A stretch of 64,000 bases of DNA, from positions 972,728 to 1,036,727 of the forward strand of contig RPFO01000645.1 in assembly GCA_009746045.1 (NCBI GenBank), written 5' to 3'. The notes under the pieces are model-generated. The model was not told the origin of the DNA and did not search any database. It saw nothing but the letters and a program-made list of their open reading frames with translations. Numbering within the stretch: position 1 is the first letter of the stretch; each line of letters begins with the position of its first letter. Below, in pieces: positions 49,540-61,334 of the stretch. Both the position numbers and the translations under genes were made by a program. This DNA comes from Mesostigma viride. Taxonomy: Eukaryota > Streptophyta > Mesostigmatophyceae > Mesostigmatales > Mesostigmataceae.

Positions 49540-50780
49540 GCATGGTGTGTGGCTGGCTAGGTGAGCGGGGCGTGTATGGGGTGTTGCAATGGTGAGGGCA
49601 TGCGAGGCGGGCACATGCCTGGCTGGTTTGGGTGTTGGGTAGTGAGGAGGTTCGGTGATTGTGTTGTTGAGTGGTTAGGTGGTTAGGTGGTTGTGTAGCT
49701 GGGTGATTGGTTGTTTGGTTGTTTGATTGCCCAGAGAGCCTTGGGTGGGAGGCTTGGGCTAAAGATGCTTCAAGGGATGCACCTAGGCGTGGGTGGGTTC
49801 AATGGCAGGTGGCCGGCTGCATGATAGGTGGATGCCTTGGTAAAAAATGGCTTGCTGCGTAAGTGGGAACACATGCAGTTGGAGAGGGTGGGTGGGTGGC
49901 TGGCTGGTCATGGTGGGTGGATGAGTGCAAGGGCGGTCAGTTACACAGATGGCCAGGTGGCTGGGTGATGATAGGCTTTGGGGACTTTGAAGTGGGTGTT
50001 TTGTTGGATGCATGAGTGAAACAACTGCACGGTTTTGAGGGTGGTGGGTTGGTGGTTGGTTGGTTAGGGATGTCTGTGGGTGGGTGGGTTGGTGGGTGGG
50101 CCATTGGTGGTTGGTGGCTGGTGGATGTGTAGATGACTAGATGTGGGTGAGTGGGCGAAGGGACGGGTAGATGGACAGGTGGGCGCACAGATCTATATGG
50201 ATGCGTGGATGGGTTTGTGGTTGGGACCGACTCACCTATCGCGGGTGAAGGGCTGTGCAGGTTGGGGGTGAGGTAGGTGCCGGGGTGCTGGCTGAGAAAA
50301 TATATGCATGTGTGGGTGGGTCAGTGGGTGGGTCAGTGGGTATAAGGGTGTGGGGGCAGTGAGTGGTTGAGTGGGTAGGTGTGTGGGTGGGTGACCGGAC
50401 GGGTGCATATGGGGCCAGCTGGCTGGGTGTTTAGGTGGTTGTGTGGTTGTGTGGTTGGCTCATTGGATGGGGGAATGCCTCCTTATTAGCTAGTTGGTGT
50501 GTGGGTTGCGCAGGTGCCTTAGTGGGTGGGCGGATGTCCAAGTGGGTTGGTAGGTGGTAATTGGGTGCCTAGGTGCACGCATGGTTATATAAGTTGGGTA
50601 AGCACGTGCGCGGCTGGCTGGGTGGGTGGGTCACTGGGTGGGAGGACAGGTGGCTGTCTGGGTGCACGGGCGCGCGAGTGTGCATGATGTGAGCAGTTGT
50701 GTGCATGGGTGGGTGGCCAGGTGGCTGCATGGGTGGGCGACGGCATGGGTGGCTTGGTGCGCACAAAGTGCAAGAGATGG
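49540..50780. repeat. cryptically simple GT-rich tract (GGTGGGTGG-type)
   Basis: The plus strand is strongly G+T-biased with endlessly varied GGTGGGTGG, GGTTGGTTGG and GGATGGATG words but no fixed period. Pro/His-rich minus-strand frames across it are compositional artefacts. Confidence 0.75.
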
Positions 50781-50848
50781 AGACATGGGATATGCCAATA
50801 CCATATATCATGTGAGCATACGTTGTCTCTTTGATACGTGGATGCCAG

Positions 50849-51326
50849 AGTTAGTCTCCATGCTTTGCTGTAGACTAAGTCTCAAAGGCATTGTGAATAC
50901 AACGTATGAATAAGCCTTGTAAACCTACGTTGGTATGTGAATATAAATACCACGTGGGCTATGCAGATAGGAATGCTAGTCGAGTCGCATACGTTTCCCT
51001 AGATAGGTACTTTGGGTACTGAGGTACGTGACAGATGTCATCGTGCGATCACAGATCAATGCACGCTGCAGTACGGTCCCTATCTAGGATACTCTAGTAC
51101 CGTCCAATGACAGGACACTACGTATACTGGGTACTGACATCTGTCACGTACCTCAGTACCCAAAGTACCTATCTAGGGAAACGTATGCGACTCGACTAGC
51201 ATTCCTATCTGCATAGCCCACGTGGTATTTATATTCACATACCAACGTAGGTTTACAAGGCTTATTCATACGTTGTATTCACAATGCCTTTGAGACTTAG
51301 TCTACAGCAAAGCATGGAGACTAACT
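50849..51326. mobile_element. 478-bp foldback element with perfect 192-bp arms and 5-bp TSD
   Basis: Arms 50849-51040 and 51135-51326 are perfect reverse complements, starting AGTTAGTCTCCATGC. They enclose a 94-bp loop that itself has partial echoes of the arms (CCCTATCTAGG against CCCTAGATAGG). GCCAG duplicates flank it at 50844-50848 and 51327-51331. It has no ORF. The AGTT...AACT ends and 5-bp TSD match the element at 32272-33201. Confidence 0.9.
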
Positions 51327-51331
51327 GCCAG

Positions 51332-52151
51332 GTGACATGTGCCAGCGTTGGGGTCACTGCACCTTGATATGCTCGCTCGGCATATTCTCGACATGTATTA
51401 CACGTAGTGTATATCACTTGCATGGTGCGTGTTGGTAGCATTCAAATGGCTGTGTTAGTGATGTGGCATCATGCCAGTGATGTGGCATCAGTATTGTTCA
51501 CCTTTCCTTCCCATTTTGCAATGTGCCAAGTAGTTTAGAGGCATGGTGTCATGGGGTATATACATATGGACATGCACTGCCCATCACAGCTTTTTGGCAT
51601 ACTGGCAATGCCTACCTTACATGATGGATTCTGCTAGCAATGGTCACCACTCAGGCATTCACATGCACCAAGTTTTTGCACACTGTTTGTAATAGTCATT
51701 CTTGAGTTGCCTGCAAAGATTTAAATGATGTGCCCCAGCTTGGAGAGTGTTTTGGTGGTTAATGTTGTTCAAATTGTGAGTAAAAAAGCAAAAAATGGCG
51801 ACAATTGCTGGCAAATGTCACCATTTTGGGCTCTGCATGATCTGAATTTTTGCTCATGACTTGTTGAGACCATGCGTCAGGTGCTGGCATGATGGCGATA
51901 AGTTTTGGTGGCATTGTGACATGATTTGGGTTAAATATTGATTTAAAATGGCCATTAATGACAAATGCTAGCAAAATTTTGCTAGCATTCGTCACCAACT
52001 AGGGCTCCAAATGGCGTAGAACTTTGTACAAGGTCAGAACAACGATTATTCATCACCACTGCAAAGTTACAGCATAATCTGAGATCGGCTAATGTTTCTA
52101 TGCAAGTGCAAGTGGTTTAGGTGGCCAGTTTTGGCCTTGGATCTGGAGTTA
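51332..52151. other. no gene recognised
   Basis: Contains tandem GATGTGGCATCA words near 51458-51490 and recurring GCTAGCAAAATTTTGCTAGC-like inverted words near 51965-51985. No supported gene. Confidence 0.4.
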
Positions 52152-52690
52152 ACTTTGAGGGGGGTGGCCGGCATCTGCTTATCGACGTTTCGGTGGCGCG
52201 GCCCTTGGCTCTTAGCCACGTGGCTGGGGCCTCCCTCACGGCAGGTTACACGGCGGACCGGGCGGAGCGGGCCAAGCTCCTGGCCTACGGCAACGTCGGG
52301 CACCATCGTGTGGTGCCCTTTGTCCTGGAGGAGTTTGGGGCCATGGGGCCCCTGACCTCCGCCTTCTTCAAGGAGTGTTGCCGGCTCCGGGAGGACCGGC
52401 TGGACCTGGAGGGCCAGCGGGCCCCATGGTCGGCGCGGACCTGGACGTCATATTGGCGTCAGCGCTTGTCGGTGGCGCTGACTCGGGCCATGGCTGACAT
52501 CATGCTCCGCCGTACGCGGGCTGATTTTGCGGTGCAGCAGGGCTATTAGGTTCCTCCCGTTAGGAGTTTCCATTGGTCTTATCGTAGTATAGAGATTTGA
52601 CATGGCTCTGTATAGAGGTTTATAGCTGGGCGTTTGCTTTGGTTTGAGTGATTTCACTCTGCTGTAAGTAATTATATTATTAATAGATAT
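52152..52690 (+). mobile_element. RLE-type LINE 3' end, copy 2 (plus arm of an inverted pair)
   Basis: Begins within the endonuclease-like motif (TTTGAGGGGGGTGGCCGG), has the stop at 52547-52549, and ends at TTATTAATAGATAT. It is nearly identical to 46985-47555 and to the inverted copy that follows. Confidence 0.7.
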
Positions 52691-54135
52691 GTGACCAATG
52701 ACATGACCCCAAAGTTATTTGATATAAAAGCATCCTTGGCTCCAAGGGTGGGCCAAAAAATGTTATTTGGCTAGATACTCTCATACTTACTAACTGAAGA
52801 TGCCCAAACTCAGTCCGTTCTGGTGGTTCCCGTCGACACAATTGAAGGGTTAATAATATAATTACTTACAGCAGAGTGAAATCACTCAAACCAAAGCAAA
52901 CGCCCAGCTATAAACCTCTATACAGAGCCATGTCAAATCTCTATACTACGATAAGACCAATGGAAACTCCTAACGGGAGGAACCTAATAGCCCTGCTGCA
53001 CCGCAAAATCAGCCCGCGTACGGCGGAGCATGATGTCAGCCATGGCCCGAGTCAGCGCCACCGACAAGCGCTGACGCCAATATGACGTCCAGGTCCGCGC
53101 CGACCATGGGGCCCGCTGGCCCTCCAGGTCCAGCCGGTCCTCCCGGAGCCGGCAACACTCCTTGAAGAAGGCGGAGGTCAGGGGCCCCATGGCCCCAAAC
53201 TCCTCCAGGACAAAGGGCACCACACGATGGTGCCCGACGTTGCCGTAGGCCAGGAGCTTGGCCCGCTCCGCCCGGTCCGCCGTGTAACCTGCCGTGAGGG
53301 ATCGAGGCCCCAGCCACGTGGCTAAGAGCCAAGGGCCGCGCCACCGAAACGTCGATAAGCAGATGCCGGCCACCCCCCTCAAAGTCCAGCACCACGATGT
53401 CAGGCCGGTGGTTGGGGGAATAGAAGGCAGCGCCATCCGCATCCTCGGACCGGATGTTCGCGTGGGGGAAAACCGACCGAATGATGGCGAGCACCACCGT
53501 CAGGAGGACAGTGTGCAAATACAAATACCAATTCTGATTCTGTTGGCCCCCCCATGCAGGCAAGGTAGTGAGTCCCCGTGGGATCCAGCGGCAGCCTGCC
53601 CACAGCTACCACAACTGGCCGCCCGGCCGGAACAAGAGGCTGCGGGGCAAATAGCTGGTGCCGGAGCGCCACCGAGTAGTGGCTGGGAGCCAAGGCGAAT
53701 GGGGGGGCCATGGGAAGAGCACGAAGGTACGCCGAGCCCACACTCCGCAAGGAAAGCGAGAACAGCCACGCACGTCCCTGGGCGTTGAGGTCCGCGAAAA
53801 GAGCAATCCAATCAGCCGTGTGCAGAATACCCGCGTAGGTTTTCTGGTGTTTATCGATGACGCGAGCAGGGAATGCGGCGGGAGATTGAACGGAGGGGAC
53901 CGAGGGAGTGCCGCGAGGGAGGTGGCGCTGTACCGCCTGAGCGGCACGGCCGGACGGGAGAACAGGCCTGCTGGATCTCAGCATAGGCCTCCTGGATGGC
54001 GGTGACGAAGGGCAAAGGGCTGCTGGGGTCCAGGAGGTCAGGCGCTGCCGTTGCCAAAAGGGGCAGGAGCCGGCAGCGCTAGCTTTCCGCCCACGACTGA
54101 GCGACGGAGCCCAAAAACATTGGTCACATATCTAT
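52683..54135. repeat. 18-bp inverted repeats bounding the minus RLE-LINE copy and spacer
   Basis: ATAGATATGTGACCAATG at 52683-52700 is exactly inverted at 54118-54135. The first lies just after the plus LINE tail, the second just upstream of the 5' end of the minus copy. Confidence 0.7.
52851..54117 (-). pseudogene. RLE-type LINE C-terminal region, longest copy, minus strand
   Basis: The minus-strand frames include SLRSVGSAYLRALPMAPPFA, DPTGTHYLACMGG, and YSPNHRPDIVVLDFEGGG, then HLLIDVSVARP and AERAKLLAYG. The order (an ALP-type helix, a G-x-H-x-x-C region, then PD...D-V...K) is that of the C-terminal part of algal and R2-like LINE polyproteins with a restriction-like endonuclease. Several frame changes (e.g. 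near 53310 and 53560) break it. Its upstream reverse-transcriptase domain is not in the window. It is tail to tail with the plus copy. Confidence 0.6.
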
Positions 54136-55659
54136 GCCCCACAGCTGCTATAAATAGCACCCCCCCCAAGGGGGTACGGTGCAGATGGGGTTCAAGAGAT
54201 ATATAATGCAATATGGACCATCAGTTCTCAAAATCTGCCGACCCTGGCCCTTTGAGGGGAGTTTAAGATAATCACAGGCATGCCATAGATGCATTCACAA
54301 CATGACATGCCATAGAACTGCACAAGCTAGCTAGCATACAGCCCAAAATAGCTCAGACCATTATAACGGGTGCAGTTATTTTGGGGTGTCTTGCTAGCAC
54401 TACCGTATAGGCATTCAATTCCAACGTGGCACAAAACATCATAGATGGCCACACATCGATTCCCAAACACATTTCCAGCTTAAAAGTCACAACAGCATGC
54501 TATACAACAAGTATATAAAGCTTGTGCCAAGGCCCAAAACCAAGCGTATAACGGGTTCACAAGGAGCTACATTATCAATGCATCCAACACACTATAAAGC
54601 AATTCCAATGATTGGCAATGATAGAAAAAACAAAAGAACTAACCTGGTTATGCTTCCATGCAAGCAGGCCCTGGCCATTCATGTTTCTTGCATGCATTAT
54701 GGACGCACAAGCAGAAGGATAACTTGGGCCAGCAAACCAAGAAGCAATGCCTAGAGCTGGCCAGAAAACCACTTGTCTCGCTATGTCTGTGCAGGGAAAA
54801 GCATCCCGTTATCAAGCCCACCATGTTTAGAGACAATACCAAACGCTACTTCACTGGTTTCGTTGAAGCCTCAGCTAATAGCAATCAAATCTGGTCCAAA
54901 ATCTGCGTGACATAGTGGTATTCCCCAACCATCACAAGCGAACGCGTACAAGCACTAAAGCAACAAAACGACAAGCAAAAACCATCGATTACATGTCTAC
55001 AACTAGTTTATAAACGATAGGACGACTTGGTACTGTAATGTATAAACGCTAACATGTTAATACGTACCAGGTCGAAACCGCAGATTACCTGCTGTGCGGG
55101 AGCCATCACTCCCACCTCACGGACATAGCCTCGAACCTTTCCTGGCCGTCATCGCTAATAGAACATGTCAAGAATAACGTAACAAGTCTATCCACGCGCA
55201 AATATATGGACGTTTGCTGCCGAACAACAGGTAGCATACGCACTGTCACCGCCTGACCGCTGACAGGATCTGCCGCACCGATTAGAACCTAGAGACATTC
55301 TTGCGCACATCCAGACGCTTCACGGCCAGAGATATAGCCTTAATAACACTCAAGGATAACTACTACAAGATTTGAGTTCGAAATTCCAAGCCATGCTCTC
55401 GTACCAGTCATTTGCCTGCACCGCCATAGCCGCGGAAGTCAATTATTGTCATTCACATCGGTCCCGTTTGACCATGGTACCCCCCCAACTTTGATTGAGC
55501 TTATCGCCCTGGCCAGTTGTCCATGTAAACTTAACATTTTGACTCAACTTATCCACCACTAGCCAGACACATCCCGGGGAGTGGTGGGATCCAATCCTAG
55601 GTCAATCTGACAATAAACTTGCCATGGGCCATAATTTATGTAATGAAAAAAGGCCATTT
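54136..55659. other. no gene recognised
   Basis: Unique-looking sequence with scattered short frames on both strands. I saw no domain, repeat family or splice-supported exon. Confidence 0.45.
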
Positions 55660-56105
55660 CAATTAAGGTGTTGTGTAACATGCCTCCGTTGGGAGATCAT
55701 GTAGCACATATTCCTTGATGTGTGGTGGAGTGGAGAGAGCCGCGTAATCGGACTATCCTAACGCTAATCTATCTAGTCTAGAAAAATCCTAACTACCCTA
55801 CTCATCAAAACGCCTCCTCTTGGGGGGAGGTGGCTTGCCCACAGGGTCGGGCGTGTGAGCCTTGACAATCTTCTGCCGGCCACCGCGCGCGTCTTGTTCT
55901 GCATGGCAGTCCAAAGAAGGGAGAGAGAGTGGATCATGCGGTATTCAAACTGGGCTGGGACCAGTAGGTCATCCAGCAACATCTGGACGTAGTTCGTGAC
56001 ATGTTTCCCTACCCTTTTGGGAATGCCCTTGGGGCCAGGCCAGGTCAGAATGTGCCCCCCATGTTCTCTACTAGCTGTTCTTTGAAGGTGCGGGCCTTGC
56101 GGCAT
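55660..56105 (-). pseudogene. LINE ORF2 C-terminus plus 3' tail, minus strand
   Basis: The frame ending at 55773 contains GHILTWPGPKGIPKRVGKHV, TNYVQMLLDDLLVPAQFEYR and a short LLWTAMQNK segment. It parallels 6289-7003 almost residue for residue. The 3' end has GCTACATGATCTCCCAACGG and a short AT tail. It is 5'-truncated near 56105, where the related copy continues into the RR-x-F-GHL region. Confidence 0.75.
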
Positions 56106-56529
56106 ACGTGGAGCATTGCGAGGCCCGGCCCACGTAAGGAGGTGCCCGCCGGCCAGGCTGAGCTGGGCGCAGCCGAGCAGGGGGGCCCCACGTGAGGTGG
56201 ATCGAAATGAATGGAGGTGGAAATGTACGTATTCGTTATTATGGCTGGCTTTTAATTCAGAGCAAGAGAGTTTTCACCTTTCAAAAAAAAAAAAAAAAAA
56301 AAAATCGCGATATGCATGTCAACAATATATATCACCTAGTAGTTAGTTGCACCCTGTGCTGTCTTGATCAATCCTTGCATGCCCGTCAGATTATTGTTAT
56401 TTTCTATAGATTTTATGAATAGCGTTCTTCTTCTTTTCGGGGTTTTCCTTATGTTGCATGCCCATTCCACCTCCGAAAATTTATCGTTCTCAATGAATAT
56501 ATATTTAAAAAATATAATTACTTACATCA
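56106..56529. other. repeat-derived spacer; no gene
   Basis: Includes an A22 run (about 56282-56304), the dispersed TCATTCTCAATGAATATA-like motif at ~56474-56505, and at 56498-56530 the start of an inverted RLE-LINE tail (TATAATTACTTACA). Confidence 0.5.
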
Positions 56530-57336
56530 GAGTCCTCACCCTCATGGGCCTGGTGGGTGAGGTAGAACTGCGTGGGTGCCACCGCCTTCCCCACTCACGG
56601 TCCGACAAGGCGCCCCCCCCACCAGTCCTGCTCACCTTCCCCTCCCGTGAGGACAAGCAGCGGTTCCTCTCTCGTCGCATGAGCGGTTGCACGACCTCAC
56701 CTGGACGCGCTGGACGACGACCTGACCCCCGCTCAGCAGCAGCAGCGACGCGACCTGTGGCCAGCCGGAATACCTCCGCCACAAGCAGGACCCCCAGAAG
56801 CCCAAGGTGCATGTACTGGAGGGGCGGGGAACTGATTATCAACCACAAGATGGGGACGCCCCCTGCGGGCTAGAATAGCTTGCATAATAGCCCTAGCTTG
56901 TATCCATTGGTAGTCACTGCCACTAAGGTAGCCATGCTTAGAATTTGTTTGCCTAGCTGTGCCACCATACCTAGTCACGTGCACCGCTAACGCACGGTAC
57001 ACAACCAGCCATATAGTAGCCTTAGCTTAGTCCTTGTACAGCCATGCTACGTCCTGGCTATGCTCAGATCACTTGCCCACGCTCCTTGTTATGCCATGCT
57101 CACATGAGTCTTATTGCACCCACAGATTGCCGGACCGTTTAGCGGGTCCGATTGCAGCTGTGGCATGCCCTTGGCATGCAGGAGAATGGGCCCCGGGGGT
57201 CTCTGCCCTTTCTCCTGTTGTGCACACACAGGGATGAAAAGCACTTCGGTGCTCCGTGACTCCCCAACGGGAGCACGAGTTTAATTAATTAATTAATTAA
57301 TTAATTAATTAATTAATTAATTAATTAATTAATTAA
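56530..57336 (+). mobile_element. ORF1-only L1-like element, copy B, 5'-truncated, 8-bp TSD
   Basis: Starts within the ORF1 RRM (LMGLVGEVELRG, then PPPPVLLTFPSREDKQRFLS). It passes through LDDDLTPAQQQQRRDLW and YWRGGELIINHKM in changing frames to a stop at 56871-56873. A ~380-bp 3' UTR follows, then GTGCTCCGTGACTCCCCAAC with its stem partner GGGAGCAC, and ~75 bp of TTAA repeats. TTACATCA at 56522-56529 and 57337-57344 is a likely TSD. No ORF2 is present. Confidence 0.7.
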
Positions 57337-57344
57337 TTACATCA

Positions 57345-58620
57345 CAGTAAAGGCACCCACGTAAAAATATACAAAGCCAACGCTAACAAATGATACAATG
57401 AATATATATATTCATTGAGAATGATAAGTTACGGAGGTGAGAGGGGCATCTAAAATATATATACCACGAGTTATGAATGAGATATATACAAGGGAAATTG
57501 CTATAGTAGTACTTGAGCTCATAGTGCATAAATTTACTTATTGTATGACTGCACGGCCCCGTTGCCTCGACTACATGTGTACCATACAGCTAGGCTACGC
57601 CTAGCTCCCACGTTACAATGTGGGATGCTGGACAGCCTGGCCCGCTGGGGACTGGACCAGCTTCCATTTTTTGCCACCACACGCTGCCCATACAGTAGAG
57701 GGCTCCAACCTTAAGCGCTCTCTCGGCGCTAGAACTTGGGAAAGCAACCCCTCATGCGAGGGGTGGCCCTCGTGAAGCCTAGTGTCATATAAGAGCCGGC
57801 AAGGTGAGGGACATCTTACATTTCCAGGGCATATATGATGCGTTCACGGACGGCATGCAGACGGCGCTCGCCTGTTCCCGCCAGCCAGAGATACTGACGA
57901 TCGCCGACATGTATATTACAATAGTTTGTCGGCCAAGAGCCCAAGACTCACGGAGGCGGGCTTGGGAATGGGTGAATGTAAAGACCCGTAGCCTGACTTC
58001 TAAGCCAAAACGTTGCAGACAATTGATGTCATTTCAGCTTCTCGTCTATAGAACCGCGCAGAGGACGGCCATGCATCTGATGCGCCAGTAAGCTGGCTAG
58101 GCTTATGGCAGCTGGTGAATGTGATGACAACGCCAGCAACGTTGCTCGTAAAAACAAACGTGCCGATCATCATGCCACCGGCCACGCACTATCGCAGTCA
58201 GCTAGCGTGTTATTGCGGAAAACATCGGAACGGCCGGGAAGATTACGCAAGCTTGATATGTGCACACGGGCAGCTGCCCAGCATTGCGTCGGCGTCGCTG
58301 CAGGTAATAATACTAGCTTACCCACTGACCCCCCCGCCCCCCTGCTAACTATTGCACGCCGGAGTCCACCCAGTCAGATGCGCCAACCACAATACTAGTT
58401 CATTACGTAACCCCATGCCTGTAACAAAGAATAGTTGTGATGACCCCTCGAATTGTGCAAGGCCCGACATGATTAGTGGACGGAGACTACTCTCAAGCGC
58501 AGGCCTACAATATTGCGATGCCGAACGTCGTGCAGTAACATCTGTAAAGCTATTGATTATAAACTAGATGATACCGAACAACTCCCGATATTACTTCGAA
58601 GCGCTGTACCGCTCAAGTTT
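57345..58620. other. no gene recognised
   Basis: Holds a minus-strand copy of the TCATTCTCAATGAATATA-type motif at ~57395-57432 and AT-rich sequence to 57550. Short frames beyond that have no domain support. Confidence 0.4.
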
Positions 58621-58635
58621 ACCTAACGTGTTATT

Positions 58636-58705
58636 TTTCCAGGTAAATAGGTGTACGTTTATTCCAAATATAACCAGTAGTTAATCCCTGCTAAGCCTAA
58701 CGCTA
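58636..58705 (-). mobile_element. tiny ~70-bp retroposon-like repeat, copy 3, 15-bp TSD
   Basis: Reverse complement of the 7957-8269 repeat without its Helitron-like insert. ACCTAACGTGTTATT flanks it at 58621-58635 and 58706-58720. It reads GGAATAAACG across the site that is split in copy 2. Confidence 0.75.
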
Positions 58706-58720
58706 ACCTAACGTGTTATT

Positions 58721-59309
58721 CATTACCACGTGCCCAACTAGTGTCTACGTCGCTCTCGTAGCACGTCAAACCTTCGAAGCTGGTTTCATCATCATCGGCA
58801 CGTCATGCCATATGCCTGCCATATTGCGTCATTTTTGAAGGGCGCGTCATGCCACACTCCTGGCCAGTTCTGCGTGCTGATGACCACCAGCCAGTCAGAG
58901 CGTTCCAGCTGTAACGTGCATTGGCGGGATTTCCGCAGGAACCCTTTTCCCCGATACGCGGCGAGCTGTGGACGGTTCGCGCCCCACGCCAGCTACGCTC
59001 TTCATTGGTCCACACAGGATTTGATGACTGTGCTGAGACTGTGACAGACAAAAATCGCATTGAGTCCATTTTTCTCCGTTCCATCCGCTTCTCGTCAGCG
59101 TCTGATCGATTGTTCGCCACGTAGACATCGCCACGTCAGAATTTCAGGGCGAGATCTTTTCCATCGAAAGCTATGAATTACAGGCAGTCGCGCTGGTTTT
59201 TGCGTACTCCGCTGCCTCTCCTTCTCTGCAATTGCGTTTTCAGCTTCCGATCCACTGCTCTCGCGAGCTTCTGGGTGTCTACGATTGATTGCTTACTACC
59301 TACTGAGCT
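58721..59309. other. probable 5' flank of the FHA gene
   Basis: No coding frame is supported. Several GACGTCA/CGTCA-type words and CACGTGCCC occur, which could be bZIP-type sites, but this is weak. Confidence 0.35.
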
Positions 59310-60425
59310 ATGGCGTCCACAACAACGCTTAAGTTCCCCGTTGCCATTGCCGCGACATCAACTGCCCGCCAGCCCGCGGCAAATTCGACCCCTGCTTTGA
59401 AAGCTACTTTTCTTGTCGGAAAGAGGTACGCAAGTCGACAACAACTATCGGTTGGGGGGATTCGACCCAGGAAATCGTGTTAGCGTTTTGGGGGGGGAAG
59501 TTGGCCCATGCCGAGACACGCCTCGTTTACTTACTATGCGACCGGGTACTTGATGAACTAATTCGTCGAGGACAGCCTGCCGTGTCGCGTTGGATATAGT
59601 AATTAGTTACCCGAGTTGGCGCTAATCTTGCTTCCCACTCATCATAATATTTCTTAGTGGTTCGTTTTGGGTGCCTGCACTACGTGACCATCCTAATTAT
59701 CGATTATAGTACGTCTGGGGCTTACAGCTGCCACGATTCCTGCCGGTGGTCTGGCTGATATATGCGGACACGCGGGACACCGGTCTGTACCCATTGTGGC
59801 TGCACAGTGTGCATATAGTGGGGTAGCAATGCCGTAGCAAGGACTCACGAAATTTTGGCGCGCTACTTTAACAGTTCCCCATTCCTGAAAATGTGGCTTG
59901 GCATCTACCTAACATCTGGGCTCGCTTGATATCGTGTTCCTTCATGAACTCTACCACCCGTCGTGCCACAGGCTAGCCACACAGAAGGTCTCCTTCCGCG
60001 CCCATGCGGCCGCCACCCACACGCTGCGCGTGGCCGCTGAGGTGTGCTGGAGCCTGGAGGCCGACAAGTACTGGTGCGACATGACCAAGCAGTGGTGCTC
60101 AGACTTCACATTACCGCTCGACGTCACCAGCCTCATCGACAAGAAGCGGCCCGGCCCTCACAAAACCGGGTCTATCACTGTCGGCGGCAAACGGACCGAC
60201 GTGGACCTGGCTATCTTCGTCAACACGATCGCGGGGCGCCACGCCGAGCTTGAGGAGGACGGTGACTCGGGCCGACTGTTCGTGCGCGACCTAGGCTCGC
60301 ACACAGGGACCCTGGTGAATGGCCACCGTATCGAGGGCAAGGTGGAGCTGCGCCCGGGCGACCATGTGAGCTTTGGGCCCGAGCCGGAGTTCACCGTGCT
60401 CCGCAACACAAAGGCGCACGCGTAA
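59310..60425 (+). CDS. FHA-domain protein, probably plastid-targeted, two exons
   Basis: Exons 59310-59425 and 59972-60425 (GT donor in AAGAG/GTACGC, acceptor CCACAG) join in frame to 189 residues. The first exon encodes MASTTTLKFPVAIAATSTAR and more Ser/Thr/Ala-rich sequence with no acidic residues, typical of a chloroplast transit peptide. Exon 2 holds a single FHA domain: GSITVGGKRTDVDLAI, NTIAGRHAEL with the conserved Arg-His pair, LFVRDLGSHTGTLVNG and LRPGDHVSFG. FHA domains bind phosphothreonine peptides, so a role in phosphorylation-dependent assembly in the plastid is inferred. The protein ends at TVLRNTKAHA with no other domain. Small plastid FHA proteins exist in land plants; direct orthology is not shown here. 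Confidence 0.85.
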
Positions 60426-61277
60426 AGTATAACCGATGGTGAAGCCCCTGCCGTTTTGCCTTCCCGGTCTGCATGTGCTCCGAAGGGGGTGCCCTCAGCC
60501 AATTGTACTTGGAAGAGATCTCTATGTGTATTTTTTTAGGGCCTGATGGCGCCGTTCCCTGTTCGGAAGGACGTGCTTGATGGACCACCATCACTGGTAT
60601 CAGGAGGGTGCCATCAGTTGTGCCTTGGCTGAAGCAGGCCTGGGCTTTGAAAATGATTGGGAGGCTCCACTCATTGGGTGTGACCAGTCTGGCATGATGG
60701 ATGCAAACGTAAAGCGGTTCCGGTGCCATCAGAGATTGACTGAGGCGATGTTGCGATGCGGCAAATCGGCACCCTGGTGGCAGAGCTGAAAGTGGTCTTG
60801 TGTACGTAGTGGAGTACGTTTAGATGTGTGAATTAAGAACTCGTGTATAAAGACTTGTACAGATTTCGTTATTACCTCATTTTGGCAGGGGGGGAGTGGC
60901 ACAAAAATGTGTATACTGTACGTTGCCTCTGTCCTTGGTTGCCAGCTGTGGTTGTCATGCCATGTGTTTATAGGGACATGGAGTACCCTATATTTAGGAC
61001 AACCATCTTGTACATGCTGGGTGCTGACAATGTTATATAGAGGATCTTGTTTTTATGATTGCTCAGTATTTAATTAAAGATTATATTTTCACAGCCAGGA
61101 AAAAGTCCAATAGAAGAAATTTATTCATGTACCCAGGATGAACCCCATGGGTTGAAGAAACATTATCCACAATGCTCTGCATGCATGCATGAGATCGTGG
61201 TGCATTAATTAAATAATTAGCTAATTAAATGAGTATTACTCTTGACACTTTTAATTAAAATTGTTATTATTATTTTA
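60426..61277. other. 3' flank of the FHA gene; no gene recognised
   Basis: Presumed 3' UTR and intergenic DNA, with AT-rich TTAATTAAA sequence at 61200-61260. No supported frame. Confidence 0.4.
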
Positions 61278-61323
61278 CTTTCTTTTCTTTTCTTTTCTTT
61301 TCTTTTCTTTTCTTTTCTTTTTT
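61278..61323. repeat. (CTTTT)n microsatellite
   Basis: About nine CTTTT units immediately next to the 3' tail of the minus-strand ORF1 element; it may derive from that tail. Confidence 0.9.
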
Positions 61324-61334
61324 CATTGATTAAT

